DNA of 25,931 nt from positions 1 to 25,931 of the forward strand of contig CAZXEH010000027.1 of the NCBI GenBank assembly GCA_964639885.1. Direction: 5' to 3'. Within the stretch, counting starts at the first letter, position 1; each line of letters opens with the position of its first letter. This document shows positions 1-8,216 of the stretch, piece after piece. The translations under genes were made by a program, and so were the position numbers. This DNA is from JAGNLA01 sp964639885 (lineage in GTDB: Bacteria > Caldisericota > Caldisericia > JAAYUI01). Under the pieces are notes generated by a model. That model made no database searches. It was not told the DNA's origin and saw only the letters and a program-made list of their open reading frames with translations.

Positions 1-919
<919 letters not shown>

Positions 920-1080
920 CTTTTTTAGGTGCTCTAAGTTTTGATTGCTCAAAACACACCTTTTTGTGTCTTTTTTTATTGTTATCCAATTCTTATAAAG
1001 GAATTGAGGATTCGCACTACCTAGTTTTCAAGCTGCCTTGCCACTGAGGGGTCCTTCCGGATTTCCGTCAGTGAAACTCA
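920..1080 (-). other. rRNA operon leader region
   Basis: This is the transcribed leader between the rRNA promoter and 16S. It contains an inverted repeat with arms CACTGA (1042-1047) and TCAGTG (about 1068-1073), and a smaller hairpin with arms CAATTC (987-992) and GAATTG (1001-1006). On the minus strand near 1021-1036 there is a 'GCTTGAAAACTAG' segment resembling antitermination boxA/leader motifs seen before 16S in many bacteria. The assignment of boxA is an inference. Confidence 0.6.
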
Positions 1081-1109
1081 AGATTACCACTTTTAAGGTT
1101 CTGTGTCAA
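1081..1109 (-). promoter_or_regulatory. sigma70 promoter of the rRNA operon
   Basis: On the minus strand there is a perfect -35 TTGACA (1104-1109), a 17-base spacer, and a -10 TAATCT (1081-1086). Transcription would begin near 1074, about 155 bases before the 16S 5' end, which fits an rRNA promoter with a leader. Confidence 0.8.
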
Positions 1110-1598
1110 GTGCTTCACTTTCGTTCCGCAGTCGACAGTTTGAAAAGTTTACTGAAAATGGCCGACTTGTCAACAGGGTGTTTTAACTGAACCAAAATCG
1201 GTAAACTTGATTGATATTTTCTACATTCATCGGAATGGGTCAACCAAGGCAAGTTAAATGGTTTTTGTGGTGCAAGATGACGGTTTTGTGAATAAGTTAA
1301 CCCTGACAAATATAGTTTGGAATTACGTTTTAAGGTGCTAATAAACATCAATAATGCCAGGGTGTAGTCAATCCACCTAAACCCCAATGTTCGATAAACC
1401 TCAAAAAAGTCTGAATTAATATAGCATTGTTCTTTTTTACCAACATGAATGATCAAGACCTCTGATTGAAACTAAATACTGCTATATACAATGTCTTATG
1501 GTCATCGTTGATCCTGGAGCACCCAAAACGATCCAACCGGTTTTGAACCAAACACCCCAATCTCACTTCGATTTAACAGTTACTATATTGCAAGAATT
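1110..1598. other. Intergenic region between divergent rRNA and feo operons
   Basis: No convincing gene is visible. A 113-codon minus-strand frame (1115-1456) begins with TTG, has no Shine-Dalgarno site and shows no recognisable motif. The region presumably holds upstream elements for the rRNA promoter and the feo promoter, but I could not place a clear feo promoter. Confidence 0.5.
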
Positions 1599-1603
1599 TT
1601 GCA
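1589..1603. promoter_or_regulatory. Possible operator upstream of feoA (inverted repeat)
   Basis: TGCAA (1589-1593) and TTGCA (1599-1603) form a perfect 5-bp inverted repeat around a 5-base spacer, 19 bases before the feoA ATG. Its position would suit a metal-dependent repressor site (Fur or DtxR type), but it does not match a classical Fur box that I can recognise, so this is only a candidate. Confidence 0.25.
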
Positions 1604-1622
1604 TTTAGATACCATCCAAAAT

Positions 1623-1904
1623 ATGAATACAAACAACGAAAAAAACCTCGGAAATTCCTGCATCGTTGAAGCTGCAGGACTCCCACTTTCATCTGCTCCA
1701 GAAAATTCCACATACATCATAACAGGCTACAAAGACTGCACCCAAAGGCAAAGGCTGAGCAACCTCGGGCTTGGAATCGGTGCAATCCTCGAAGTGATCG
1801 CAAACATCTACGGTAAACCACTGATCATCTTTGCCCGCGGAACACGTTTTGCCATTTCAAGGCGAGCCGCCGCCGAAATACTGGTGAAACATGAAATCCA
1901 TTAA
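1623..1904 (+). CDS. feoA: FeoA-like ferrous iron transport accessory protein
   Basis: A 93-residue cytoplasmic protein with the FeoA SH3-like fold. The core runs from about residue 30, with the typical 'QRQRLSNLGLGIGAILEV' turn and the end 'GTRFAISRRAAAEILV' seen in FeoA proteins. FeoA is thought to assist the FeoB iron channel at the membrane. ATG 1623 is chosen over an upstream in-frame TTG at 1599; neither has a clear Shine-Dalgarno site. The N-terminus carries about 20 residues more than the usual ~75-residue FeoA. The end overlaps feoB by 14 bases, which suggests translational coupling in a feoA-feoB-feoC operon. Confidence 0.88.
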   Translation: MNTNNEKNLGNSCIVEAAGLPLSSAPENSTYIITGYKDCTQRQRLSNLGLGIGAILEVIANIYGKPLIIFARGTRFAISRRAAAEILVKHEIH

Positions 1905-3861
1905 GGTTGCCGTTGCCGGTAACCCAAACTCTGGCAAAACAACTGTTTTCAACCAGCTGACCGGTTCGAGCCAAACAACCGGCAACTGGACAGGTGTTAC
2001 TGTCGACATCGCATCCGGTAAAAGAATTGTTGGCGACACCGAGATAAACTTCATCGATCTTCCCGGCACATACTCATTGTCAACACACTCGGACGATGAA
2101 AGAGTTGCCAGGGACTTCATTCTGACCCAGAAACCGGACGCTATTATAAATGTTGTCGACGCAACCGCGCTCGAGCACAACCTCTACCTCACTCTCCAGC
2201 TGCTTGAGCTTGGAATGCCGGTTGTCATTGCGTTGAACATGTTCGACATGGTCGGCAGGAACGGCCTTGAAATCGACATCGCCAAACTGTCAAAAGAACT
2301 CGGCGTTCCCATAATTCCAACGTCTGGCGTCAAAGGAACTGGAATCGATGAAATAGCAAACGCTGCCCTTGATGTGGCAACTACACATGCCAAACCGAAA
2401 TTTGAAACCCATTACGGCGAAGACATCGAATCTTCGACAAAGAGAATCCAGAGCGCGCTTCAGGCTGACGAGGTGGCAAAAACCATCTACCCTATCCACT
2501 TTTTTGCCCACAAGCTGCTCGAACGCGATACACAGGTTGAGGCAAGCCTTGAAACCATCCACCATCCTGACATCGTACACAGGATAGTTGACGAGGAGAT
2601 TGCAAGATTATCATCGATCAATGGCGACGTTGAAACGCTTATCGCCGACAGGCGTTACGGAATAGCCAACGCCATCGCGAGAAAGGCTTCAAAAGTCCCT
2701 CCCCGAAACAGTCTTGTTGACAGAATTGATTCTGTTGTACTTGGAAAATTCTCCATCCCAATCTTCGTGGCAATCCTTTTCGCAATTTTTACACTCACAT
2801 TCCAACTGGCTGACCCTATCTCAAACATCATCGTAACTGGATTCAACTGGCTCGGAAATCTCCTGCAGACATCAATTCCCGGCTGGATTGGAGCTGCTTC
2901 AAAATCTGTCATCGCCGATGGCATCGGTGGGGTCATGTCGCTTTTGCCAAATATCTTCATCCTCTTTGTCTTCATCGCTTTCCTTGAGGATTCAGGTTAT
3001 ATGGCAAGGGTGGCCTACATCATGGACGGGCTGATGTCGCGAATAGGACTTTCAGGCAAGGCGTTCATTCCATTCGTCGTCGGCTTCGGGTGCTCTGTTC
3101 CAGCTGTCATGGCCACCAGAGCGCTTGATACAAAGCGGGAGCGTATTGTAACAATGCTGACCGCACCTTTTGTCTCGTGTTCAAGCCGAATGGCCGTGCT
3201 GTTCTTTTTGGCACCACTGTTCTTCAAATCTGTCATCTCGCAATCGGTTGCTGTCGGGTCTGTTTTTGCCTTTGGTGTCCTAGTTGCCCTTGCAACAGTC
3301 AAAATCCTTTCAGGCACGATGTTTAAAGGCCACAAACCACCGTCACTGCTCATCGAAATGCCCCCATACAGGTGGCCATCGGTCAAATCCATCTGGAACA
3401 ACTCCTTCGACCGTGTTAGGCACTTCCTTTCAAAAGCCGGAACCGTCATACTCCTCGGCTCACTGGTATTCTGGGTGCTGTCATATTTTCCGGTAGGCGC
3501 AACCCTTGAAAACTCGTTTGTCGGAAGCATCGCCAGATTCCTGGAACCACTCGTCACTCCGATCGGACTTGATTACAGGGCTGTCATTGCCCTCCTGTTC
3601 GGCTTTGTGGCAAAGGAAATCGTTGCATCGATCATGACCCAGATGTCAGGGCAGTCGGGAAATCCCATTGAATCGTGGTTTACCGGTGCGTCGGCGCTCA
3701 GTTTCATGGTCTTCTTCAACCTTTACACTCCCTGTCTGGCAACCATCGGGGCAATCAAAGCCGAGGCTGGCTGGAAATGGGCTCTGTTCTCAGTCTTCTA
3801 CGGACTGGCCATTGCCTGGCTGTCGGCTTTCTTCATCTTCAGAATCGTGGTGCTGCTATGA
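1891..3861 (+). CDS. feoB: Ferrous iron transporter FeoB
   Basis: A 656-residue inner-membrane Fe(II) uptake protein. The N-terminal GTPase domain has G1 GNPNSGKT (10-17), a G2-type TGVTVD segment (34-39), G3 DLPG (56-59), G4 NMFD (116-119) and G5-like TSGVKG (144-149). A helical regulatory segment follows, then the polytopic membrane core from about residue 283 to the end. The core includes the conserved Gate-type stretch around 'GFGCSVPAVMATRALD' and 'APFVSCSSRMAVLFF', whose cysteines are typical of FeoB. It is somewhat shorter than many FeoB proteins (usually about 700-770 residues), mainly in the linker and C-terminus. The start lies inside feoA, and the stop overlaps the next gene's start in an ATGA arrangement. 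Confidence 0.96.
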   Translation: MKSIKVAVAGNPNSGKTTVFNQLTGSSQTTGNWTGVTVDIASGKRIVGDTEINFIDLPGTYSLSTHSDDERVARDFILTQKPDAIINVVDATALEHNLYLTLQLLELGMPVVIALNMFDMVGRNGLEIDIAKLSKELGVPIIPTSGVKGTGIDEIANAALDVATTHAKPKFETHYGEDIESSTKRIQSALQADEVAKTIYPIHFFAHKLLERDTQVEASLETIHHPDIVHRIVDEEIARLSSINGDVETLIADRRYGIANAIARKASKVPPRNSLVDRIDSVVLGKFSIPIFVAILFAIFTLTFQLADPISNIIVTGFNWLGNLLQTSIPGWIGAASKSVIADGIGGVMSLLPNIFILFVFIAFLEDSGYMARVAYIMDGLMSRIGLSGKAFIPFVVGFGCSVPAVMATRALDTKRERIVTMLTAPFVSCSSRMAVLFFLAPLFFKSVISQSVAVGSVFAFGVLVALATVKILSGTMFKGHKPPSLLIEMPPYRWPSVKSIWNNSFDRVRHFLSKAGTVILLGSLVFWVLSYFPVGATLENSFVGSIARFLEPLVTPIGLDYRAVIALLFGFVAKEIVASIMTQMSGQSGNPIESWFTGASALSFMVFFNLYTPCLATIGAIKAEAGWKWALFSVFYGLAIAWLSAFFIFRIVVLL

Positions 3862-4322
3862 TCGACCGTTTGCTTGAGCTGATTAAGACAAAGAGGATGA
3901 CGATTCCAGAAATAGCCGCCGAACTTGGAACCACCAGCGAAGTTGTGGCTGAGATGATTGACCTGCTTGACCGAAAGGGGAAGATCATCAAAATCAACAC
4001 AGGCAAGGGCACGATAATTACTGCAAGTGAGGTCGACACAATGGAAAAATCAAAGCTCACACCGTCGTCAATTCTTGAGTTCATAAAATCTCGGGGCTTC
4101 TCGACGATTTCAGAGGCAGCGAAAGCTCTGGACGCAACCCCGGAGGAAATCAAAAAAATGCTCGATTTCCTCTTCACAAAACAGCATGTCAAACGGATTG
4201 ATGTTGCCAAAGAGCATGAATGCGCCGGCAACTGTTCCGGTTGCCACGGTTGTGAGCACGCAGCCATGATCCAGATCGATGGCACAACCATCTGCTACCA
4301 GCTGAAGGCACATAATTTGTAA
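3858..4322 (+). CDS. FeoC-like double winged-helix protein with Cys cluster
   Basis: A 154-residue protein whose ATG overlaps the feoB stop (ATGA), so translation is probably coupled. Residues 1-55 form a FeoC/HTH-like winged helix ('MTIPEIAAELGTTSEVVAEMIDLLDRKGKI'). Residues 68-118 form a second, similar unit ('STISEAAKALDATPEEIKKMLDFL'). A cluster C122-x3-C126-x2-C129-x2-C132 follows, as in FeoC proteins where such cysteines bind an Fe-S cluster. Ordinary FeoC is about 80 residues with one winged helix, so this is a duplicated form. The role is probably iron- or oxygen-dependent regulation of FeoB or of transcription. The frame continues upstream inside feoB, but that part is a shadow. Confidence 0.82.
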   Translation: MIDRLLELIKTKRMTIPEIAAELGTTSEVVAEMIDLLDRKGKIIKINTGKGTIITASEVDTMEKSKLTPSSILEFIKSRGFSTISEAAKALDATPEEIKKMLDFLFTKQHVKRIDVAKEHECAGNCSGCHGCEHAAMIQIDGTTICYQLKAHNL

Positions 4323-4338
4323 TTTTTCCTTATCAAAT

Positions 4339-4366
4339 TTGACAAACTTTATGGGTTATATATAAT
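4339..4366 (+). promoter_or_regulatory. Consensus sigma70 promoter of the TIR-like/TPR gene
   Basis: Perfect -35 TTGACA (4339-4344), a 16-base spacer and perfect -10 TATAAT (4361-4366) lie just before the Shine-Dalgarno site. The predicted leader is only about 17 bases. This gives the gene its own strong promoter, independent of feo. Confidence 0.8.
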
Positions 4367-4372
4367 TTGCTC

Positions 4373-4392
4373 AGGAGGGAGGTAACTATTTG
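4373..4392 (+). promoter_or_regulatory. Strong ribosome binding site fixing a TTG start
   Basis: An extended purine-rich site (AGGAGGGAGGT) ends about 7 bases before TTG 4390. No in-frame ATG occurs until Met83, well inside the folded N-terminal domain, so TTG is the start. Confidence 0.75.
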
Positions 4393-5979
4393 AAAGACTA
4401 TCAGGGGTTTATTATTCATCATGAAGTTACCAGCGGTGAACAAGCTAAAAAAATAGCATCAACACTAAGAAATAAACTACAAATCGAATTTTATTGTTCT
4501 TCAGATAAAGATTCAACCCCAAAAAACGAGAGAGATGGTAGAGCATATAGACGTAAAGTATTAGAAAACTCAAAAGTTGCTTTTCTATTATTTGATTCGT
4601 TAAGCGACATCAATACTGATTTAGCTAATGAGTATATGCAAGAAATTGATCATTTTTTATCAAAAAATAAAACTATGTATTATTTTTGCAATCATAACTC
4701 TAAAAGTGCTTTTTCTAATTTTCTTAAAAGTTATTTTAATTCTACAGCACCAAGTTATGTTGTTTGTGATTCAATGGATGAAGTAATTAATGAAGCAGTA
4801 GAAAAAGTTAAAAACGAAATAGATAAAGGTGTTCTTACGCCATCTGTTGATTACTATTTGAATTGTGATAATTTTATTGAGTACTATAAAAGAACATGGC
4901 GTAATGTTCTTGTTCATGATGGTATGTTTGATAGTTTAGATAATAACAAAACTCTATTATCAAAAAATTACTTAATTGGATATAATTCATCCAATGGGCT
5001 AAGAGTAAGACAGTATTTACTTAGATCGGAGTTTTTTCATATATTAGATAAATATGAATTATCTTTACAAATGTTCCAAAATGCACAAAATGAAGCCATT
5101 GATAAAAATATTGATTTTAGCAATCTACTATGGGATGTTCAAATATCTGAAGGTCATCTTCATATGCATTTAAACAATCTATCAAAAGCAATTAGGTTAT
5201 TTGGAAAAACCACAGGGAACCCTATTGAGCAATCAAGAGATTTGTTTAGACTTGGGGAATGTTATGTCTATCAAGGCATGTATGAAAAAGCTAAACAAAC
5301 ATTCGATGAAAGTCTAGAAAAAATCAAAAGCATATCTATTAGACTAGATCAACAAAATGAGGTTAACCAGATTCGTGGGGACGTTTATAGGAAGTTGGGT
5401 ACTTGTTTTAGAATACAAGGTGATCTAAAAAGATGCATTTTAAATTATCATAAAGCTGAGGAAGCTTATAAATCATCTAATGAACCGAGAGGTATCGTTT
5501 GGCTGAAGCATGGCTTAGCGGAGTACTATAAATCGATTGCCTATAACAGGAAATGCAATAGAATAAGAAGCAGTTCATTATACATCAAAAAATCAACGGA
5601 AAAATTTTTTGATGCATTACATTCCTCACATAGTGTATTAAACATTAATAGGGTGGCACATGCTAAGCTTGGGCTACTCGTTCTATTAAGAATAGATGAT
5701 TATACATTAACTAAAGCAATTCTTGATGAATTTCGTTTCATATTCAAAATTTATAAATCCATAAATTCAAGCTGGGGTATAATTGTTTCTAGAATAGTTC
5801 TTTCAATCTATCTTTATAAAAATGGCAAGATTAAACAAGCAATATCGCAATTAGAATGCAACCGTAGAATAACAAATATTGATAATTTTCAATATGAAAA
5901 TAAATTAATCCAACAGATTCTTTCATATATCAAGAAAAACAAAGATATAGATTTTGAAGTGAGGTTAACTTTATTTTAG
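4390..5979 (+). CDS. Putative TIR-like domain/TPR repeat protein (possible defence protein)
   Basis: A 529-residue soluble protein with no signal peptide or membrane segment. Residues 1-~145 resemble an alpha/beta TIR-like or nucleoside-deoxyribosyltransferase-like domain: a first strand GFIIHHE (6-12), a helix, a strand, then a helix and strand 'RRKVLENSKVAFLLFDSLS' (54-72), followed by acidic residues E81 and E85 where TIR enzymes carry their catalytic Glu. Residues ~200-520 are tetratricopeptide-like helical repeats (for example 'LFRLGECYVYQGMYEKAKQTFDESL' and 'YRKLGTCFRIQGDLKRCILNYHKAEEAY'). Base composition is visibly AT-richer than the flanking operons, with A/T-ending codons, which suggests horizontal transfer. 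It is a lone gene with its own promoter. A TIR-TPR architecture fits NAD-consuming or signalling immune proteins, but the domain call is by eye. Confidence 0.55.
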   Translation: MKDYQGFIIHHEVTSGEQAKKIASTLRNKLQIEFYCSSDKDSTPKNERDGRAYRRKVLENSKVAFLLFDSLSDINTDLANEYMQEIDHFLSKNKTMYYFCNHNSKSAFSNFLKSYFNSTAPSYVVCDSMDEVINEAVEKVKNEIDKGVLTPSVDYYLNCDNFIEYYKRTWRNVLVHDGMFDSLDNNKTLLSKNYLIGYNSSNGLRVRQYLLRSEFFHILDKYELSLQMFQNAQNEAIDKNIDFSNLLWDVQISEGHLHMHLNNLSKAIRLFGKTTGNPIEQSRDLFRLGECYVYQGMYEKAKQTFDESLEKIKSISIRLDQQNEVNQIRGDVYRKLGTCFRIQGDLKRCILNYHKAEEAYKSSNEPRGIVWLKHGLAEYYKSIAYNRKCNRIRSSSLYIKKSTEKFFDALHSSHSVLNINRVAHAKLGLLVLLRIDDYTLTKAILDEFRFIFKIYKSINSSWGIIVSRIVLSIYLYKNGKIKQAISQLECNRRITNIDNFQYENKLIQQILSYIKKNKDIDFEVRLTLF

Positions 5980-5987
5980 GTCAATTT

Positions 5988-6024
5988 GAATCTAGTCCAG
6001 ATTATTCATATCTGGACTAGATTC
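5988..6024. terminator. Convergent-gene hairpin, possible bidirectional terminator
   Basis: A perfect 15-bp inverted repeat (arms 5988-6002 and 6010-6024, 7-base loop) lies between two converging genes. It lacks a clear T-tract on either side, so termination strength is uncertain, but its location between convergent stops supports the role. Confidence 0.6.
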
Positions 6025-6034
6025 TGAATAGGAA

Positions 6035-7168
6035 TCAGGCGGCTGGCTCTTTTGTGAATATTGCCATGATGACTGCGCCTGAGCCAATCATGTAGATGGC
6101 AAGCTTGATCAGACCGCTGATTGGGCCGACAATCGGAATGAGGCTGATCAGGAAGAGGACAAGGGTTGTTGCCACAAGACCCATCAGCAGCACGAGGACG
6201 GCATGGATTGGCTTGTCTTTTGCGATGAGCTTTCCGAGCAGTTCACCTATCCAGTAGTAGATTACAATCGATCCAAACAGGAAGGTTGCAATCCAGAAGA
6301 AAACGCCTGCGATGACAAAAACCACGGCTGCAGGGAAGAAGATAAGCATGAGGACGATGCCACAGATTGGTACGATGAGGAACGAGAGGAATCCCCAAAG
6401 CAGCGAGAACCACATCTTTTTTGTAAGATAATGCTTGATCTTCTCAAAACCGGTCGGGAAGATGTACATCATAACGATTCCAACAACAAATGAGAACAGG
6501 AATCCCGAGATGAGAGTCCAGATGTTCATCAATCCTGTCGGATGATCGTCCGGGTCGTCCTTTTTCTGGATGATTTCCGTTGCTGCCTTGTACTTTTCCG
6601 GAACCTTGGGTGTGTTGCCGGCTGTGACGTTGATCTTGATCTTGCCGTTGACCGTTGACCCATCAGTGATTTCAACAGTCTTTCCGGCCAAACGAAGCCC
6701 GTAGTTGGCAAAACCGGCAAATGTCAGCTTCTCGCCACTTTCATAGGCGTAGTTGTACTTTCCGGCAAGGTTGACGTTTGAGCCGGCAGCCTTGATGTCG
6801 CCATAGACTTCTGATGAGTCTGTGATGTTTGAGCCGGCAAGATAAACCTGCCCGTACACCATCGCCTCGGAAACAACGGACTGTCCAGCAGCAAAAACAG
6901 AGCCTTTGACTTCAAGGTCTTTTGGAAGGGTGACGCTGGAACCGGCAACAAACAGGTTTCCGTAAATCTTTCCCTTCAAAATAACACTCTGTCCGGCAGC
7001 AAACACATCACCTTCGTGGTTGAGTGTTACGTCAACAGACGGCTTTGCAAGCATCAGCGTTCCAACAGTAGTTTCGCCTCCGGTTGCCGGTTCCTCGGCT
7101 TTTGATGTTGTACTGAAAATGCCAAGGCATGCGAAAACAATTAGAGCAATCAATAAAACCTTTTTCAT
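6035..7168 (-). CDS. Exported bactofilin-like beta-helix protein with membrane C-terminus
   Basis: A 377-residue protein with an N-terminal signal peptide (about residues 1-24). Polymer-forming, bactofilin-like repeats at about 40-200 show recurring rungs such as 'VFAAGQSV' (55-62 and 91-98), 'LFVAGSSV' (72-79), 'VYLAGSNI' and 'IKAAGSNV'. A charged linker follows, then four to five hydrophobic helices (about 213-372). Classical bactofilins are cytoplasmic; this one would sit outside the cytoplasmic membrane and be anchored by its C-terminus. The start ATG 7168 has GGAG about 6 bases upstream. It is the last gene of the minus-strand operon, 15 bases after the PspC gene, which suggests an envelope-integrity role. 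Function is inferred from domain and context only. Confidence 0.75.
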   Translation of the reverse strand: MKKVLLIALIVFACLGIFSTTSKAEEPATGGETTVGTLMLAKPSVDVTLNHEGDVFAAGQSVILKGKIYGNLFVAGSSVTLPKDLEVKGSVFAAGQSVVSEAMVYGQVYLAGSNITDSSEVYGDIKAAGSNVNLAGKYNYAYESGEKLTFAGFANYGLRLAGKTVEITDGSTVNGKIKINVTAGNTPKVPEKYKAATEIIQKKDDPDDHPTGLMNIWTLISGFLFSFVVGIVMMYIFPTGFEKIKHYLTKKMWFSLLWGFLSFLIVPICGIVLMLIFFPAAVVFVIAGVFFWIATFLFGSIVIYYWIGELLGKLIAKDKPIHAVLVLLMGLVATTLVLFLISLIPIVGPISGLIKLAIYMIGSGAVIMAIFTKEPAA

Positions 7169-7183
7169 TTTTTCACTCCTTCA

Positions 7184-7360
7184 TTAACCTAACGGTTCCA
7201 ACGGTATTATCAAACCAATTATGAAATATGCAAGCAGGCCGATGCCTGTGAAAATGAATATGATTCTTATGATGACCGGATCAATCTCAAGGTATTCGCC
7301 TATTCCACCGCAAACACCCATAAATACCTTGTTTTTTCTCGATCTATACAGCCTTTTCAT
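7184..7360 (-). CDS. Short PspC-domain membrane protein
   Basis: A 58-residue protein that I translated directly. It begins MKRLYRSRKNKVFMGVCGG and continues through 'GIGEYLEIDPVIIRIIFIF' into a hydrophobic helix ending 'LIIPLEP'. This is the complete PspC core (phage-shock-protein C family: basic N-terminus, GVCGGIAEY-like motif, one or two membrane passes). Its ATG at 7360 overlaps the preceding gene by 17 bases and is preceded by a GAGGGAAG site. PspC proteins sense or respond to envelope stress. Its position between a LiaF-like protein and a bactofilin-like protein fits that role. Confidence 0.88.
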   Translation of the reverse strand: MKRLYRSRKNKVFMGVCGGIGEYLEIDPVIIRIIFIFTGIGLLAYFIIGLIIPLEPLG

Positions 7361-7877
7361 TGTCTTCCCTCTTCTCGCTGCAGCATGGACTGCCTGGTTT
7401 TTTGAATGCTGAAACGATCATCAGGACTCCAACAAGTATGACAATCGGGGCGATGACAAAGATCATGAACGACCTGAGGTTCTGGAGCGACAGGAAAACA
7501 ACACCTGTGATAAGGCATGCCGAAGCCGGTATCAGTACGCCCCAGTCGTGGGGTTTGAAGGCGTAAAGAGCCACAAAAGCCAGACCAACAACGATCGGGA
7601 ACAATGGCCAGAGCTGGCCGAAACCAACGCCTGCACCAAACCATTCAAGGTTGTGGATGAAGAAGATCAGACCGGTTCCGATGAGGATGGTTGCCGGGAA
7701 AACTACGCCGTAATCGGTGTTGACCTTGAGAAGGAAAAGCAGGCCGATGACTATTGGAATTGCGGGCCAAATCTTGTCAAAGCTCATCTGGATTCCAAAG
7801 ACATTGACCAGCAGCAGGCCGATGCCTGCAAGCACAACCAAAGACGCAATGGTTACAGGTACAATCTTGTCTTTCAT
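7344..7877 (-). CDS. LiaF/DUF5668-type multi-pass membrane protein
   Basis: A 177-residue protein made almost entirely of hydrophobic helices in repeated units. 'IWPAIPIVIGLLFLL' (about 36-50) and 'LWPLFPIVVGLAFVAL' (about 89-104) are copies of the same motif, each followed by a short turn and 'P..ILIGTGLIFF'-like helices. This is typical of the LiaI/LiaF transmembrane domain and DUF5668 proteins found with PspC. The C-terminal tail is hydrophilic with a CC pair. ATG 7877 has GGAGG at the right distance. It overlaps pspC downstream and follows the small membrane protein by 15 bases. A regulatory role in envelope stress is inferred. Confidence 0.75.
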   Translation of the reverse strand: MKDKIVPVTIASLVVLAGIGLLLVNVFGIQMSFDKIWPAIPIVIGLLFLLKVNTDYGVVFPATILIGTGLIFFIHNLEWFGAGVGFGQLWPLFPIVVGLAFVALYAFKPHDWGVLIPASACLITGVVFLSLQNLRSFMIFVIAPIVILVGVLMIVSAFKKPGSPCCSEKREDNEKAV

Positions 7878-7892
7878 AAAACCTCCGTCATT

Positions 7893-8216
7893 TCATCTGT
7901 TTTCAAGAGAAACGTAAGTGAACGACAAAACCAGCATCGCAGCCGTGACAGCCCCATTGAGTCGCTCTTTGGAACGGTCAACTCTAGGCTCAAAGCCGAA
8001 CAGCGAGTAAATCTCCCCGAGGAAGTCATAAAGGATGGCAATTGCATAAACTGTCAGCCTTATGGCCACCTGGAGCATTCGGCTCCAGGGTCTCAGCTTG
8101 CTCTTCCTCTCGTTTGATGCGTCGTATAACGCCAGTGACTTTTTCAACACCCCTTGTGGAGCAGGTCTGCACTCTGTGGCAAGGCACTGGTCCAACCAGT
8201 CTTTCTCTTTATTCAT
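7893..8216 (-). CDS. Small membrane protein, possible anti-sigma factor
   Basis: A 107-residue protein overlapping the 3' end of the ECF sigma gene. A cytoplasmic N-terminus of about 45 residues contains a 'CRPAPQGVLKKSLALYD' segment reminiscent of the P-x-x-L/V-x-x-x-V/L-x-x-x-L part of many anti-sigma factors. Two hydrophobic stretches follow (about 46-66 and 88-101). The canonical zinc-binding HxxxCxxC of ZAS anti-sigmas is absent. ATG 8216 is chosen because an AAGGTGAGG site precedes it; GTG 8222 is an alternative two codons longer. Position right after a sigma gene is the main argument for an anti-sigma role; otherwise it is a hypothetical membrane protein. Confidence 0.6.
   Translation of the reverse strand: MNKEKDWLDQCLATECRPAPQGVLKKSLALYDASNERKSKLRPWSRMLQVAIRLTVYAIAILYDFLGEIYSLFGFEPRVDRSKERLNGAVTAAMLVLSFTYVSLENR

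Noticed and set aside
955..980. Apparent plus-strand terminator (ACAC/GTGT hairpin followed by T-run)
   Set aside because: No plus-strand gene ends here; the sequence is part of the rRNA leader on the minus strand.
1115..1456. 113-codon minus-strand open frame upstream of the rRNA promoter
   Set aside because: TTG start without a ribosome binding site, no recognisable motif, and its end runs up to the rRNA -35 element; probably chance.
3015..3557. 180-codon minus-strand frame inside feoB
   Set aside because: Shadow of the feoB membrane core, with no motif or ribosome binding site.
3675..3857. Upstream extension of the FeoC-like frame
   Set aside because: Lies inside feoB in another frame; the winged-helix domain begins at ATG 3858, which overlaps the feoB stop.
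7548..8117. 189-codon plus-strand frame antisense to the stress operon
   Set aside because: Composition typical of a shadow frame (many charged residues, no motif), opposite two well-supported genes.
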